A stretch of DNA of 64,000 nt, taken from positions 28,632,921 through 28,696,920 of the forward strand of contig NW_022145615.1 in NCBI RefSeq assembly GCF_000002235.5. The letters run 5' to 3'. This document shows positions 11,581 through 25,800 of this stretch, piece by piece. The notes beneath the pieces are model-generated. The model saw only the letters and a program-made list of their open reading frames with translations. It did no database searches and was not told the origin of the DNA. This DNA is from Strongylocentrotus purpuratus. Taxonomy: Eukaryota; Echinodermata; Echinoidea; Camarodonta; Strongylocentrotidae. How positions within the stretch are numbered: the first letter of the stretch is position 1; each line of letters opens with the position of its first letter. The position numbers and the translations under genes were made by a program.

Positions 11581-12865
11581 AAGATATGAGTCACAATGAC
11601 ACAAAAGGAAAGAGATAGAGAAAGACAGAGAGAAGTAGAAAGATTTAGAGATTGCTGGAGAGAGGAGCAGCAGAGAAAATGAGATTGTGGCAACCATGAA
11701 TCCAATTGTCATTTCCTGGATGATATCGTATTCCACTAGTCTGATAATAGTCCACATAGTCTTATCTAATGAGAAGTTGCCTTCTTACGAGGTCTTCTTC
11801 GCTTTGCCAAGTAAAATACAAAACAAAGAAATACTGGCCTAGCTTTCCTCAGCTGCGTGCCTTCCTTTGCAGCCTTCTTCAGGCACTTCTTATGCAAACG
11901 CAGAGCACGATGAGTACAGCCGTTTTATGAGGCTCCACAATAGCCTCGTTATCATTAAGTTATCAACTCTATCATGAGCACAGTGGGATCCACCCAGCTA
12001 GTTACACATTGACTAAAAGATCTTGCTATTATCAAAGTGCAAAATCAGTATCTCGCTAGCTGATGAGTGAGTGGGGAAACGTATTCCAGTCTCCACCAGG
12101 ATTGAGTAACTAGATAGATGCTCATTGATTTGTCCATGTGCTAGCTGTACAGTGCTTCAGATCATTTAGCTACATGTACTTCTGCTACAAGGAATTTACA
12201 TTTGAAGGAATTAAAGAGTAGGTGTGGTATTCATGTACATGAATCCGTTTTTATTCTGTTCTTCTTCAAGCTGCAATACCATTCAATTCTGATCTACATG
12301 TAGGTATACACTATGTTCAACTGATATACATTTGCGCAAGTGGAGATTACGATGACCGTATCAGATTATTTGTGAACTTCACACTTAAATGTTTGTATGC
12401 TATCTCCTATGAGTAATTCTTTAGGAGGATTATAGTTGAGGACTTTGTTATTTGGGGTTGAGTTCAACATTGGACAACAAGCAGAATTTCTTTTCTTCAA
12501 AACTACCAAGAACTGTAAACAACAAAATCTCTAAGTGCATGGTCGAATCTATTATGTTTACAGTATAATGAATGAAAAGTAAATATTCTAGGTGTAAATG
12601 CATGTCTTACTTGGAGCATATACATCCTTTTGGGGGTGGAAAATACAAGATGGCATTTTTGCTGCAACTCTGTAAACATGGAGGCCTTATATTAGTGATT
12701 TAGAATGAAAATTTCATGGTAAATTTTGAATAAACTGATTGAGGTCGTACATTTTTTAAGACAGTGTGTGTTACCCCAGTGAATTTCCACCTGAGATTGC
12801 ATTGCCCATTTACATTCAGAATATATTGTTGATATGCACGTACATGTACATGTAAGTTAACGACT

Positions 12866-13090
12866 AAATTATTCACTCACCAGGTTTTGTAAATCTAAGT
12901 ATGTGATTAATTGATTTGTCCCAATTTTATGTCTCTTGAGAAAGTAACTTATTAAAACTTTCTTCTAAAAATAAAAATAAAAGTATTCAACATAGGCCCT
13001 AATTCAAACAGTCCACCTTTCATTCTTGAGGTACGAAAAACACAGAAAATATCAAATTTACCAGGGTATGAATAATTCAGTTGATAACTG
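12866..13090. repeat. Dispersed repeat pair, member 2
   Basis: Same-orientation counterpart of 10361-10528, including aagtatgtgattaattgatt and cattcttgaggtacgaaaaa. It lies just upstream of the GBA2 start exon. Confidence 0.6.
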
Positions 13091-13215
13091 TAAGATGCCA
13101 TTTGTCTAATGATTGAAAATTGTATTTGTAGTGCAAGTATGGTAATTCAGTCCTAACATATTGTTGAAGAATTTTTGTTTAATAAATATTTGTTTTTTGT
13201 TTTTTCAATACACAG

Positions 13216-13450
13216 ACATGCTGTTGAGTACACGTACTTGAGCATTGGAAAAAGCAGGATATGGCTGACTAAGGATCGAGCACAGCACATACACGCTTTT
13301 GGAGCACATCAATGATTCTCTGTGCATACATGATTACAAGTTGACAAAGGTGTACAATGTTATCTTTAATGGTGTGAGTGAAACACAGATAAAGGAAGAG
13401 CGTCACAGAATTTCCTCTTCTCCTTTCCTGGTATAATTAGGCTTTTCAAA
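13216..13450 (+). other. Probable GBA2 5' UTR part of the start exon
   Basis: A pyrimidine tract and acceptor (tttttcaatacacag) end at 13215, and the GBA2 ATG lies 235 bases further on. An in-frame TGA at 13379 fixes the ATG at 13451 as the first usable start in this exon. Confidence 0.5.
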
Positions 13451-13821
13451 ATGGCTGCTGCCATTGATGATGTCACGGTAGACAAGGACTGCTCAGAAAA
13501 TGACGAGGACCAAATTGAGGACCAAATTGAGGAGCAAATTGAGGACCAAGTTGAGGAGAAAAGTGAGGGAAACAAGAACCAGGGCTCGGAGCTCAATGGC
13601 ATCGAATGTGAAGTGGACCACCTGAACATAGCCAGTAACAATTCAGCGCATGGGGACAGTTTGAATTCGAGGAACACTGGAAAGAATGATAACCTGGCTC
13701 AGTTTGGCATCCCTCAGTACTGCTGGACTGTACAGCTTAATCATAAATTCAGTGAGAAATGGCGGCCACTGACCATGGTCAGACCGCATCAGATCAAGAG
13801 CTTTGTTCTACCGTCTGTCAG
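13451..13821 (+). CDS. GBA2: GBA2 coding exon 1
   Basis: Residues 1-123 plus two bases. It starts [12 protein letters not shown], runs through an acidic EDQI repeat (residues 19-38), and ends in the start of the conserved domain ([20 protein letters not shown]). Donor gtaaactag. The N-terminal tail is poorly conserved in the family. Confidence 0.9.
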
Positions 13822-16800
13822 GTAAACTAGCAGATTTAACATTAAAGACACACTGTACTACTTGTAGCTACTTGCTCCCTCTATATAGAAAACTTCCCCA
13901 ATCGGTGCCTGTTGGTCCCCCATGATCCTCTTTTTCTTATATTAATTGAGAGCTGAGTTAATAATATAGCCACCTGTCAGTGACCTCGCTGTGTGGTCTA
14001 ATCCCTTCTGGCTGAACTAGTACAGCCGGCCTTTAAAGAACCTGTTGTAAATGCAAATTGAAATAGATGAATTCTATATCAAGGGAAAGCTTGTACGCCA
14101 TAGATTTAATTATCAATTATGCTATTTCAGTGTCTCTCAGAGGAGTAACGCCACTCTGAAAACATAAAATCTAAAGCGTTGAAATTGCAAGATGTCGACC
14201 AAAAAACTAGCTGTGGACTTGATGACATCATCTTACAGTATATGGAGTACCCATATTCACTATGACTTTGCATTAATTAAGTACTTTTCATCGCCTACAT
14301 GTACATGGATACTGGTATTTTCAATCTAGTGATATAATACTTTTTGAAATGTTAATTGCTACAAAATGGACATGATTATTTCTCCATCAATTTAATTTGT
14401 GTCAGTTAATTGGTTTAAGTGGAAGCTCTTTCCCTATCATTGTTGTTTCTGTTCTGCATAATTGATTGAATTCCATTCATTTCAGATACGCCCAAATGCA
14501 CTTGAAGATGTGGCGCGGAGGAAAGAGGCCTTTCATTGATGTGTTACATCCTATGAAATTCAAACCCGTATATGGTAAGCGGTAGCACTGTGTCACAGTT
14601 TTCTTTCAGATATTCTTTCTACAAATTCACTTGCTATTTTGATATGAAGAGGATATATACAATGTATTATATACACTGTACATATGTGCAAGTAGTGTTG
14701 GAAATCTTAAATTCATGTGCTGTTATTAGTATACTATGATTATTCTTAAACACAATACCAGAGTTCTGATATTGACATTGATAACTGGGGTCATAGAGCA
14801 AAGCCCACATGTATTCATCTGTCTGTATTTCTCTTATCTATGTTTAATTACTTCTGTCTCTTTTTTTACCCTTGTGCTATCTGTCCCTGTGTCCATATTT
14901 CTATCTATTTCTCTATTTGTTTATCTGTACTCGTACAGGTGTACCGGTGGGTGGTATCGGGTGTGGTGCAATAGATAGAGGCTGGAAAGGGGACTTCTGT
15001 AGATGGTCTTTATCTCCAGGACGATACACTTATGATAATGTGGAATTAAATCAGGTAGGCAGACTTATCTTATTTTTACGATTGCACTGCATCATGGTTG
15101 GAGGCGATACAAGGTGTCAAGGAAAAATTCCTGATTTTAACCACCATATACCGGTAACAATCATTTTACCCTTTAAGATTAGCTTGGGTTCTGGTAATGA
15201 TAGAAAATAAATTCTCAAAGAATCCAACAAAAGTTACACTGAATATTCAAGTTTACAATTAAAGGACATGTGCCAAATGATGTAGGAAGAAAATGTATAC
15301 AGGCTGAGTAATGAGCATAGGAAGATAAGGACATCAAGGTACATGGCCCGACACTCTGTGCTTAACACAGGTCACTGTGTGCAAAAGAGAGTGGTGGTTT
15401 TTATTGAAGATGATTTCCAGCAAGTTTTTGTGAGGTTGTTTTCATTTTATCAATCAATCTACTGCAGTATAAACAATCCAGAATGAATTATAGCCACGTT
15501 CTCTCGACATACGAGGCCCATACCAGAGCTCAAGATTAGCTTTAAAGACAAACCAAGATTCCTACTATAAATGCAAATGGTAGATCAAAATTGTTATTGA
15601 AATCAATTGAACCATGGCATGTTATATAATAAACACTTGTACTTCAAGGATGAATTGATTGAATTCAGAAGTGAGGATTTATTTTCCATTTTTTAAACAG
15701 TGTAGCTGGATTCATTGAACAATTCTGTAACACTGTCATTTGGTGTACACATCAGGTGTTTCTTGGCAAATAAATTCATTTTGATTTCTCTTTTATTGCT
15801 AATCATATCAGATTTGATTGGACTCATGTAATTGGCCACTTTTGTAGAATCTGTGCTCTTTTGTTTTGATAATGGTTAGCTATGCATTTAGATTGGCTAC
15901 ATGTTTGGGTAGCCATGTAGATCCAAATTTGGCATGCCGTAGATGTCATACTTGTAGGGTGTATCAACCTCTCTGTACTCCATAAATATCTTCTAGCGAT
16001 TGTTATTTTCAAAATGCCAAGGCAAAGAAAGCATTTTAATTTGATTAAAATTCCAAATTCAATTTAGTATTTGTCATTGCTGGTCTCATTGGACCCTTCT
16101 AGCTGAAGCTTTGAATCATCCTATTAATAATATTAATAGGATTGCTCTTCTTTATAAAGTTGTATTAAAGGATCTTGCTGTTATGAAATTGAGTTTTGGG
16201 ATGACCCCTTTGTAAGAAGAACCAGAAACTCTTCCTATATTTAATTAAGTAGATTGATTTAATTTGCGATATTGTTAAGATTATGAACAGAATAAATTTA
16301 TTGATATAATTTGCTTTTTGCTTGTTGAGTTAAAATTAGTATGACAAAATGGGAGAAAGTGCAAGAAACTTACTTCACATACCCTGTACAGCATAGAATT
16401 GAACGCATATTTTATATAACAATGGTACATGTAACATTTGCTAAGATTGTTAAATCTAAATCTTGTAGAAAATGTAATCTAGTTTCTATAGTGATAAAGC
16501 AGTTGGTGTCAATGTGTGGTATCGCAGGTCTCTAATTTGCTTTGTGTTCCAAGATAACATACGGTAATGTGATTATAAATATCTATTGGGGAAAATGAGT
16601 ACCTGTATGGTAAACCTGGTCACTTAAAGAATATTACTATTTTGAAGTACTTCATGATCATTTGGAAGCGCAATTTTTTTAGGGCTTTAATATTACACCA
16701 TTTCACAGACACTGATAACATGTAGGGCCATGCATCTCAAATTTGTGAAACTGTATCGTTGTTTAAAAATGCCTTTAAGTAGGAAGTTGTCCATTCTCCT

Positions 16801-19800
16801 TAATGCAGTTAATGTTTAATCACCTCCATACAAACCTGTGGTTCTACAAGTGGACAATTAGGCTGTAATGGAGACAGATAAGACAGTGGGTCATATCCGT
16901 GGCATGAGGATGATTTATTCGTGCTTGGGCGTTGATTATTATCCAGATGACAAAGTCCACTACTTCATTCCATTAATACCTACATGTATAACCTTAACAT
17001 CATTACTGTATTTCTCAGGATCTAAGGCTTTGTTTGCAGTTTGGTAGGATGTCATAGACTTATAAAAGAAGGAAAACAAACCCAATCCACTTTATCCACA
17101 TAAATGAGAATAATAGCCCAATGTTTTCAGTTGGACTTTAATATCTCATCATTATTAGTCTGTGATTTTTTCCCTTTGGGGGGGGGGGGGGGCCTCTGGT
17201 CTCCTCTATTATTGCCCATGGTATTTTGTTATGCCCAGTCTTAGATATTTTCTGCCAATTTTGTCTAAATATACCATTTACGATAACATTCTTACATTGT
17301 AAATTGATTCTTAATATCATGGACATCGAGACAAAATGACCATTTAGAAATTGAAGGAAATATTTGTTGCAAAAATTAGACTGATTGTTTTGTATATCAT
17401 ATGGATTTTACACATGTATGTCAGAACAAAATTGTTATCAAAGCACGCATACAATTGCACCAATTCTTTTCTTCAAAGCGATGAATTGTACAACCTTTTA
17501 TATCAACGTGTGCAAGCGTTAGTAATGTGCAAAGTGTACATCTAGCTATATATTCCTTACTTTTTATTTGAGTCTGTGTTGCAGTGCTCAGCGTACTTAT
17601 TTATTTATGAGTAATCAAGCGAAGTGCAAGAGCATTATTTATGCATGATGATTTACATTCAGAGTGTGTTTTAAGGATTGCAGGAAGCATGTGTGCGACT
17701 CGTTAAAGGGTGATAACTGAACTTTTCTAAAGAACATTTCATTTAATCTCTTCTTACACAGACAAGAGTCTATCAATCATTTCAGTTGATACATGTAAAT
17801 GTACTTTCAAGTACATTTTTCCAGCGCTTCAAAAACACTTATATCCCTTGAAATTGATTATGATCGTAAAATTCATTAAAGACAATAATCCTAACACAAG
17901 AAGACATATAAAATCTCTCCTTCCCCCATAAAAAAGAAATAAAAAACACTGAATGAAAATGAGATACTAAAGTCGTTGAGGATTGAAGCATATTAAGGTG
18001 AAATGAAGTGAATTATCTAATACCTTGGCCAGCAAGGAAGTTTGAAATATGAGGCCACTAGTTCTATAGTGCGAATCTCAAATAGGCAGTTTGGTCAATG
18101 GATTGTGACGTAGTAGCAGATAATTCTCCCATTCGCCATGTACAAAAATACCATTAATATCTTTTTTTCTCTTAAGTGCATATTTCCTGGGGCACTACTC
18201 AAAATATGATATGGATATCATATTATTTTAGAGAATAGACCCTTCTGAGTCATACATTTTAGTCATTTCTCATTTTTTGTCTGATTTTATTCAAACTTTC
18301 ACTAGTCTACTTCTCTGATTTGTTATGCTTTTCTCTACAGTAGTTTGCTATCAAGCTTGGATTTCACTTTAAATTCATTTATTTGTTTCCAACACACAGT
18401 TTACGGTGTGTGTGAGGCGAGGGGGTAAGACAGTCTACCAGCAGGTCCTGTCGCCGAACAAACCCCATAACAAGGACCTAGCCCAGGCCTGGGAATGGCA
18501 GTTTCCTGGTAACAGAGCGTCCTATCATGGTCTCTACCCCAGGGCCTGGACCAAGTACCTCCTACCGGGGCAAAATATCACCCTCGTTTGTCGACAGATC
18601 TCACCAGTCTTTCCTCACAACTATCAGGTTAGTATGTGAGCCATGGTGTTAAATATAAAGTACGATGATACTGTCTTCAATATCTTTTCATGTTCTACAT
18701 TACTGTATACATGTATCATCTTTCAAAGAAACGTAGTTGAATGGAAGGATTTTAGCCATGTCAATTTGGCATTGATGTGAACTCTATGATGTGTCCATTT
18801 CTATATTGATACATGAAAGCAATATATTCTTAAGTGCATGTGACAGATCATATTTAGGAATTAAAAATACATGTACCTGCACGGTATGGTCTTGTAGTGC
18901 CTTGAATTTTAACACCCTTTTGCGGGTGGTTAATGACATGTGCGCAAATATCTATTTTTTTATTTTTTATTTTTTTTAGTTGTAAAAGTGTAAATTACAT
19001 TTTTATTTTTATTTTTGTATAGCTGAAGGTCATTTAGTACTAAAGCTTTGCTCCTGGGCAAGTAGAGGATTAACGAATATATTAATTTGAGAATCCAGAA
19101 CCTTCCGGTTCAAGTACCACTGTTTTAAAGATAAAGACCAGTTATGGTCATGCGATTGCATGTGAAAGAAACATTGTGGAATCGATCAGAAAAGGTTGAT
19201 CATCTAGCATATAAGAATGTGTACTGCAAGGTTCTGGAATCATCCAAATGATAAGAAATATGGCCCAGTCTTCGTAAAGTTACAAGCACTGTACACAGAA
19301 AGATGTATATGGGACTATACGCACAGTGCACGACACTTGCATTTATCTCTCACATGTAGATAAACTAATTTACCAAATATATCAATTAGTAGGCGATTTC
19401 CTAGCAATTTTTTTATCATCATGCATTAGTCAAAACATATTCTTTCACATGATTGGTAATAAGAGCTTCCATTTCATTTTTTGAAATTGGGGCGTTTCCA
19501 ATACTGGTCTTTACCTTTAACTATTGAGCTATACATGTATTGGTTTGTTCACATTGACAGGAGACTTCACTACCTGTGGGTGTCTTTGTATGGGATGTGT
19601 ACAACCATGGCACTGCTGCTGCAGACGTCTCTATCATGTTCACATGGAAGAATGGCACAGGCACTTCTGCTGATAAGTAAGTTCTTCTGTTATGTGTGCC
19701 ATCCTTCATGGTGAATTGCCGTTTGGTCCAAAACCAGTTCATATAATACCCAATTAGTCCATTCCAAAATGGTCTACACCCGGCCCGTCTACTATCCGCA

Positions 19801-22800
19801 TGGTCTCATAATCATTTTTGTGTACTCATCATTTGGTCTAATGACCATTTAGGCAAATAGTCATTTGGTCTGTTACCATTTGGTCTACACCCAGCCTGTC
19901 TACTATCCACATGGTCTCATAATCATTTTGTCTACTCATCATTTGGTCTAATGACCATTTAGGCAAATAGTCATTTGGTCTGTTACCATTTGGTCTAATC
20001 TCCAATTATTGTACTACCATTTGATCTATTGTTCATTTAGTCTAATTGTAGACTATATGGGAATAGATCAATTGGGTAGTAGACCAAACGGCTATAAACC
20101 ATCATTCAAATGCCCTTTGCCTGTTTTCAGGCCCTGACTTCTCTCTATTTCGGGCTTTTTAGGCTCCTTGTTGGAAGAAAACCAATGGTTGAAGATCTCA
20201 ATGGCCCAAATTAATGATAATAATATGTCTTGTTTACCCAGTTGTTTGTGTGGTGTTTGATTAGGTGTTAAGGTAATTCAGTCAAAATTGACTATTTATG
20301 CCTAATCAGTATTTTTATAGCCTCATCAGTATTAAAATACTGTTCCCCCTGAGAGCCCTGCAATCATGTTATTACCCCAGCTTTAGCAGAGCTACCATGA
20401 AAAGGCGCTCAAGCATCCAAGGAATTCCTTCCTACCAGGTACCCATTTATCTCAGCTGGTTGAGCGTGGCAAAAGTAGATTAATACCTTGCCAAAAGAAA
20501 ATTAGTGCCATGATGGGACTCGAAATGCGAACCATACCTCTACATAATTCACAAAGGAGGTTTGAGGAATTCTGCAGTAATGTTCTTGCGTACCAATTAG
20601 CTGCGCAGGGCCAGCTGATCATGTATTTACTATGACCGATACCCGGGGCCCGTTTCATAAAGCTTGTTATCTATAACAAATGCTACATTTCTATGACAAA
20701 TTTGCTCTCAGCCAATCAGATGCCATGATTTCAGTAGCTTGTTATAGTAGCTTGTAACGTGTTATTGATTATAAGTTTTATGAAACAGGGCCCTGGAACT
20801 CCAAATATATAACCTGCTGTCCCTGCACAGTTAAGGTGCGCATGAACATTACTGCAGAAAGCTTTTGAACTTGCGGATTGAGGTTTTTCTAAACCTCATT
20901 TTTGCCTATTTTTCCCTATTTTGTAGTTTCTTTAGTAGTTATGAATTTGTCAATTTAGTTACTAATTATTCTTAAGTATCATTTGAGGGGTCCAACGTTG
21001 TACAAGCATTGCTTTTTAGTGGACCCCTCTGTTTCCAAAACGTATTCCTAAATTGTTGTAAATGTTTATAATTAATTTGTAATGTTTTATTGGAAACATA
21101 AATACGGTAAATTGAATTGAATTGCCTCCTGGCCCTCTTCTATTGGAATGAATTTCAGTCATCAAGCACATTTTAATATTGTTCATGAAGGGTAGGGTAC
21201 AAAACAGGGTTTTTATCACCTGGTTGATATGATTATCATAAACATATGTGATTGATTTTTCTAACCATATTTTAACAATTTTGTCACGTTTCTTTGCCTG
21301 TTTAGGAAGGGAGGGAGGTGGAACACGGGGTTCTCTTCAGCCTCAACCTCAGGGGTGATGTTCCATGACGGACACCCTACACAACCATGTACTATGTGTA
21401 TAGCAGCAGCTGATGGGGTAAGACAGGCCTAACAGCCATTTCTCTCAATTTCTAGAAACTTTATGATAGGTGAATTAAGAAAATAAATGTGCTTAGATCC
21501 TCACAATGCAATTATTTCTTCTTCATGTCGTCTGTTTGGAGTTATAAGGGTGTTAACTCATATAATTTTACACAGTGCCCTTCTGGCCCCTAATAGGCAA
21601 TGTACATTTAAGGAGAGGAGAGCCTATAAAGAGTACTCAAATTCTATTTGGAATTATACTAAGAAAATATCCATTCGACTTGTATCTTGCTCAAAGTGAT
21701 GAACTGTGAAGCATTTAATGGAAAGTTCTGAGCTACAAACAGATGGGAATTAGGAAAAATCTGTAGATCTATGGATTCAATTTGAAATCTTAAGGAGCAG
21801 TGTAGAGATGCAAGAAAAGTGATTTATGATATGATTTTAAGTTTTCCGCTGTTTTTAGCCTTCACGCAGGAACCTATTGAGATTGTTTCCAAAGTCCATT
21901 GAGATATATTAAACTTTATTTTGTTATAGTTTGAATATCATGGTCAAATAACATCCGGTTTCATTATACAGTCAAACCTGCTTTAGCGACCACCTGTATA
22001 GAAAGACCACCTGTCTATAGAGACCACATTTCTCGTTCCCCTTGAACTTAGTTTCTCATTGGAATCGGTAGTAAAGGAACCTGTACATAAAGACCACCTG
22101 CGTATAAAGACCACTTTTTATGTTTCCCTTGTATGCTCTTTATATACAGGTTTCACTGTACAAGTATGTTAGCATCACATAGGTTTTACCATCACTTACA
22201 AGAGATCTTATCTCAAGATGAATATTAGCTTTCTCCCCTCTCACTCTCAACCTTTCTCTCCCATCTCTCTCTGTCTCTCTCTCTCTCCTTGTGTAACAAT
22301 ACATAATATCATTGCCTTATTACTGATGAAAGTGCTTCTGTATTTGCCTACCAGGATGATGTCACCGTGACAACATGTGCATCATTTAATCCTTCATCTC
22401 AACTGAAAGAGCTTTGGAATGATCTCAAAGAAGATGGTCAACTCAACACAACAAAAGGTGGGATTACAATCTTGGCTGGGCTTGTTAACATGTAGATGTG
22501 TTTGTAGAGGTGTTGTGGTTGAGCGGATACATCACCAGACTGTGGATCACAAGGTCCGCGGTTTGAGTCCCGCCGCGGCACTAATGTCCTTTGGCAAGAC
22601 ATCGATCTACATTTGCCACACTCAACCCAGGTGATGTAAATGGGTACCTGACAGGAATTAATTCCTTGAAATGCTAGAGCGCAGTAATGGCAGCCATGCT
22701 TAAGCCAGGGCAATTTCCAAAGCTCTTTGGAAGCGCATTGAGGCGTTATAATGTGATATGCGCTATACAAGGACCAACAATTATTATTTTGAACTACCAT

Positions 22801-25800
22801 GGCAACATCATTCAACAACAAATCAAATCAAGGTTTTCATTGAATTTACCACTAATGGCAAAGTTACCTGCAATGGGGCCCAAATATTATGAAAACTGTT
22901 GATATCTCAATCCTCTCTCTCTCTCTCACATGGTGCACCCGCAAGCCTACTGTATGTTGATATCTTTACCGTATAATTTTCAAAACAAATGAATCCTCCT
23001 GTTTTTCTTATGTTCCCATTAACCTCCTCTTCCATTGTCTGCCAGGACCTACTGAGCGTACAGAGAAGGGTGAAACCTTAGCAGGTGCTGTAGTATCATC
23101 ACGCCACATAGAACCCAATCAACAAGGTCTCCTAGAGTTTGCTCTCTCGTGGGACATGCCCAAGGTTCAATTTGACAGCTGCTCGTACTTCAGGTAACCA
23201 ATCTCTGTCTGGGACCAGTTTCACAGAGCCCTTTTTCAATGACAAATGACAAAAATCAGTGCCAAATCTGCTGACAACCAATCAGAAGCAAGGATTTCAC
23301 TAGCTTATAACAAAAACTGTCATGTGTCACTGATGGCAAGTTTTGTGAAATGGGGCCCTGGTAATCACTTTGATAATAATAATTGATAATTGATGATTTA
23401 TTTATTCTTGTTCACAAATGTGGGAATATGCTTTACACCAGCAGTAACATGCAATACAAGTGATCAAGACGGAAAGATAGAGTACAATAGAAACACATAC
23501 AGGTATAAACATTCAAACAAACAAACAAATACATGTTTCATCTGCTCACAGAACCAAAGGGATGTAAACCTACATGTAACCATTTTATCTTCAAATGGAT
23601 GTTTAATCTGTTGAGAGCCAGAAGGGTGTTCATGCTGTGATAATGATGCAACTTTACGCCCCTTTTGCACTGAACAGATGGTGTATTACATACATGTAAA
23701 CAACCAAATGAGAATAACTCTACTCTAGTACATGTAGATTCTACACATTTCATGGCATCCAATACAATGAGAGAAATATGGATTCTATTTTTCTTTGTAT
23801 AGAATTTGTCATTGTTTTTCTTGTATTTAGGGAACATTGTTTACTATGATGAATCTAGTTTCTTTTTGAGGGTTTAATTAATATATAATTAATGTTGGTT
23901 TTTTTTTTTTTATGTGAATGCAAGTTTATGCTACTTGTTGTTTGATATTTTCTCCTTTCATCTGGAATATACACATTTGTATGCATATGACTTCCTCCAG
24001 GAAATCTGCTAGATTTATGTGTACAAAGTATTTAACCACTGAGCCCAGTGCAGGCTTTTTCAATCTGTGATGCTCTTTAAATATGTCCAACATATAATTC
24101 TTATCAGTCCATATACCTTCATCTTTTGAAGCAAGTTCTTTGTCTGCTTACTCAGTCTTATGGCATATATACTGTCTTTTTTCATTATTACCTGTAGGAG
24201 ATACACAAGATGGTTTGGTCGAGACGGGGACTCAGCACTGGCCTTGTGTAGTCATGCATTGGAGGAGTACGGAGATTGGGAAAAGAATATCAATGAATGG
24301 CAGAACCCTGTCCTTGAGAATGAGTAAGTCATGGTCAAGGTGGTCCTATGAGTCATGGCTGACCCTTTGTGTCCCTGGTCAGTTGTTTGGAGCTATTCAA
24401 ATTTTCTGAGACAAGTATCTGAGGAGAAATGGACTTTAATATGGAATCTTTTAGGTCATATATCCTTGATTAGATTAGAAGGCATTGACCTCTTTTCTAA
24501 CACTACATGCATTTACTGTTTTCTACCTTATTTCACATTTTAAACTTCAAAAGCATAATTTTTGGTCAATATTTCATTTTAAAATGGTTTCCTATAAGTA
24601 TCAGTCTCAGAATGAACCAAAATTAAATTGTGCATGCATGGTGTTTTTGTTGGCTTAAAATCAAAATTCTATTGAAGGTAGTCGAACAGCCTTATCTAGG
24701 TATTTGCGCTTTAATAAACAAACTGATTATCCCAGTTGTAAAATTTTGAAGTATAGGCTTTGTGAAGTATAAGTTCACATTTAACTAGTTGACCACTGAG
24801 TTTTGTAATATCCATATCCGTAATATCCATAGTCGAGTCTTAGTGCAATTTTGAATGTAGGGAAGCAAGTAACCTGGAATTCATAACAATGACATGGAGA
24901 CCAGGCATTTTCCTCTATTGCTCCTCGCCTGTGGGATTCCCTCCCATCATCTATTCTCGAAATTGACAACCTTGACCACTTCAAAGCTTCACTCAAAACT
25001 CACATCTTCCTTCCTTCAAATGCGTACTTTATTTGAGGAGCTTGCACATTTGAATGTTTTTTTAAACAGATATATGGCGCCATACAAATGCTGTGAATCA
25101 TCATCATCATCATCATCATTGCTGCATTATGCAATTAGTTTGTTTTGATACGTGTATGTCACTTTTGTTTGTTGATTTGATTTGATTTTTTTTTCTTCTC
25201 AAATATCCACAAATTAAAATGAGATATATAAACCATACAGTATTACAATATATAATAGAAAAAATGAATTATACAAGTAACAAAATACTGATAAGTATAT
25301 ACAAAATAAAAGAAGTTTTAGAGTACATTTAAGTTTGAAAATAAGACAAGATGTATATTTTTCTTTTGTCAGTCGGTTACCTGCGTGGTACAAGTCCGCT
25401 CTCTTCAATGAACTGTACTTCATGACGGATGGTGGAGGGATATGGGTTGATGTCGACGAGGAGTATCCCAATGGTGAAAACAATGCCCACACGAGAGCGT
25501 CCTCTCTCGTCAGAGAGTATGGCAGATTTGGGTACTTAGAAGGTAAATATAATTGGACCAATGGTTAGAAAGTGTTAACCCTTTTACTCACTGAACCGCC
25601 TGAAACCGCCCGTCTGTTTTCGTCCGTTTTCAACGGGCTGTAGTATCCCTCTATGGGGTCTACCGTGATAATGTTATACGTGCGTTATCCTTACGATGTC
25701 TACAGTAGGATTCTGCATAGAAAAATAGCGCATGTTTCTTATTGTTCAGAACAATGTCAAAATGAGAGAAATATTGCAACATCGTCCAGTGAGTAATAGG

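Larger units (their letters stand above)
2601..13215. other. Intergenic region between TIMM44 and GBA2 without recognisable coding exons
   Basis: I scanned both strands for exon-like frames with splice sites and found none I can support. Named contents are listed separately (TTAA composite element, nested transposon, 448-bp element, foldback MITE, tandem duplication, GA arrays). The rest is AT-rich DNA with scattered TACATGTA words. The GBA2 promoter and any non-coding first exon should lie here. Confidence 0.6.

Noticed and set aside
14872..15210. Longer plus-strand frame around GBA2 exon 3
   Set aside because: It reads through a clear acceptor (14938) and donor (15055) into intron; only the middle part is coding.
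16120..16141. AT-rich 21-bp palindrome cctattaataatattaatagg
   Set aside because: Perfect but made only of simple AT words in an AT-rich intron; likely chance.
22500..22580. tRNA gene
   Set aside because: The A- and B-box-like strings belong to a SINE head with a long body and an ATT tail; the cloverleaf cannot be completed.
24894..25148. 84-codon frame in GBA2 intron 9
   Set aside because: It is an off-frame reading of a LINE 3' end; the informative frame is the one giving WDSLP and [11 protein letters not shown].
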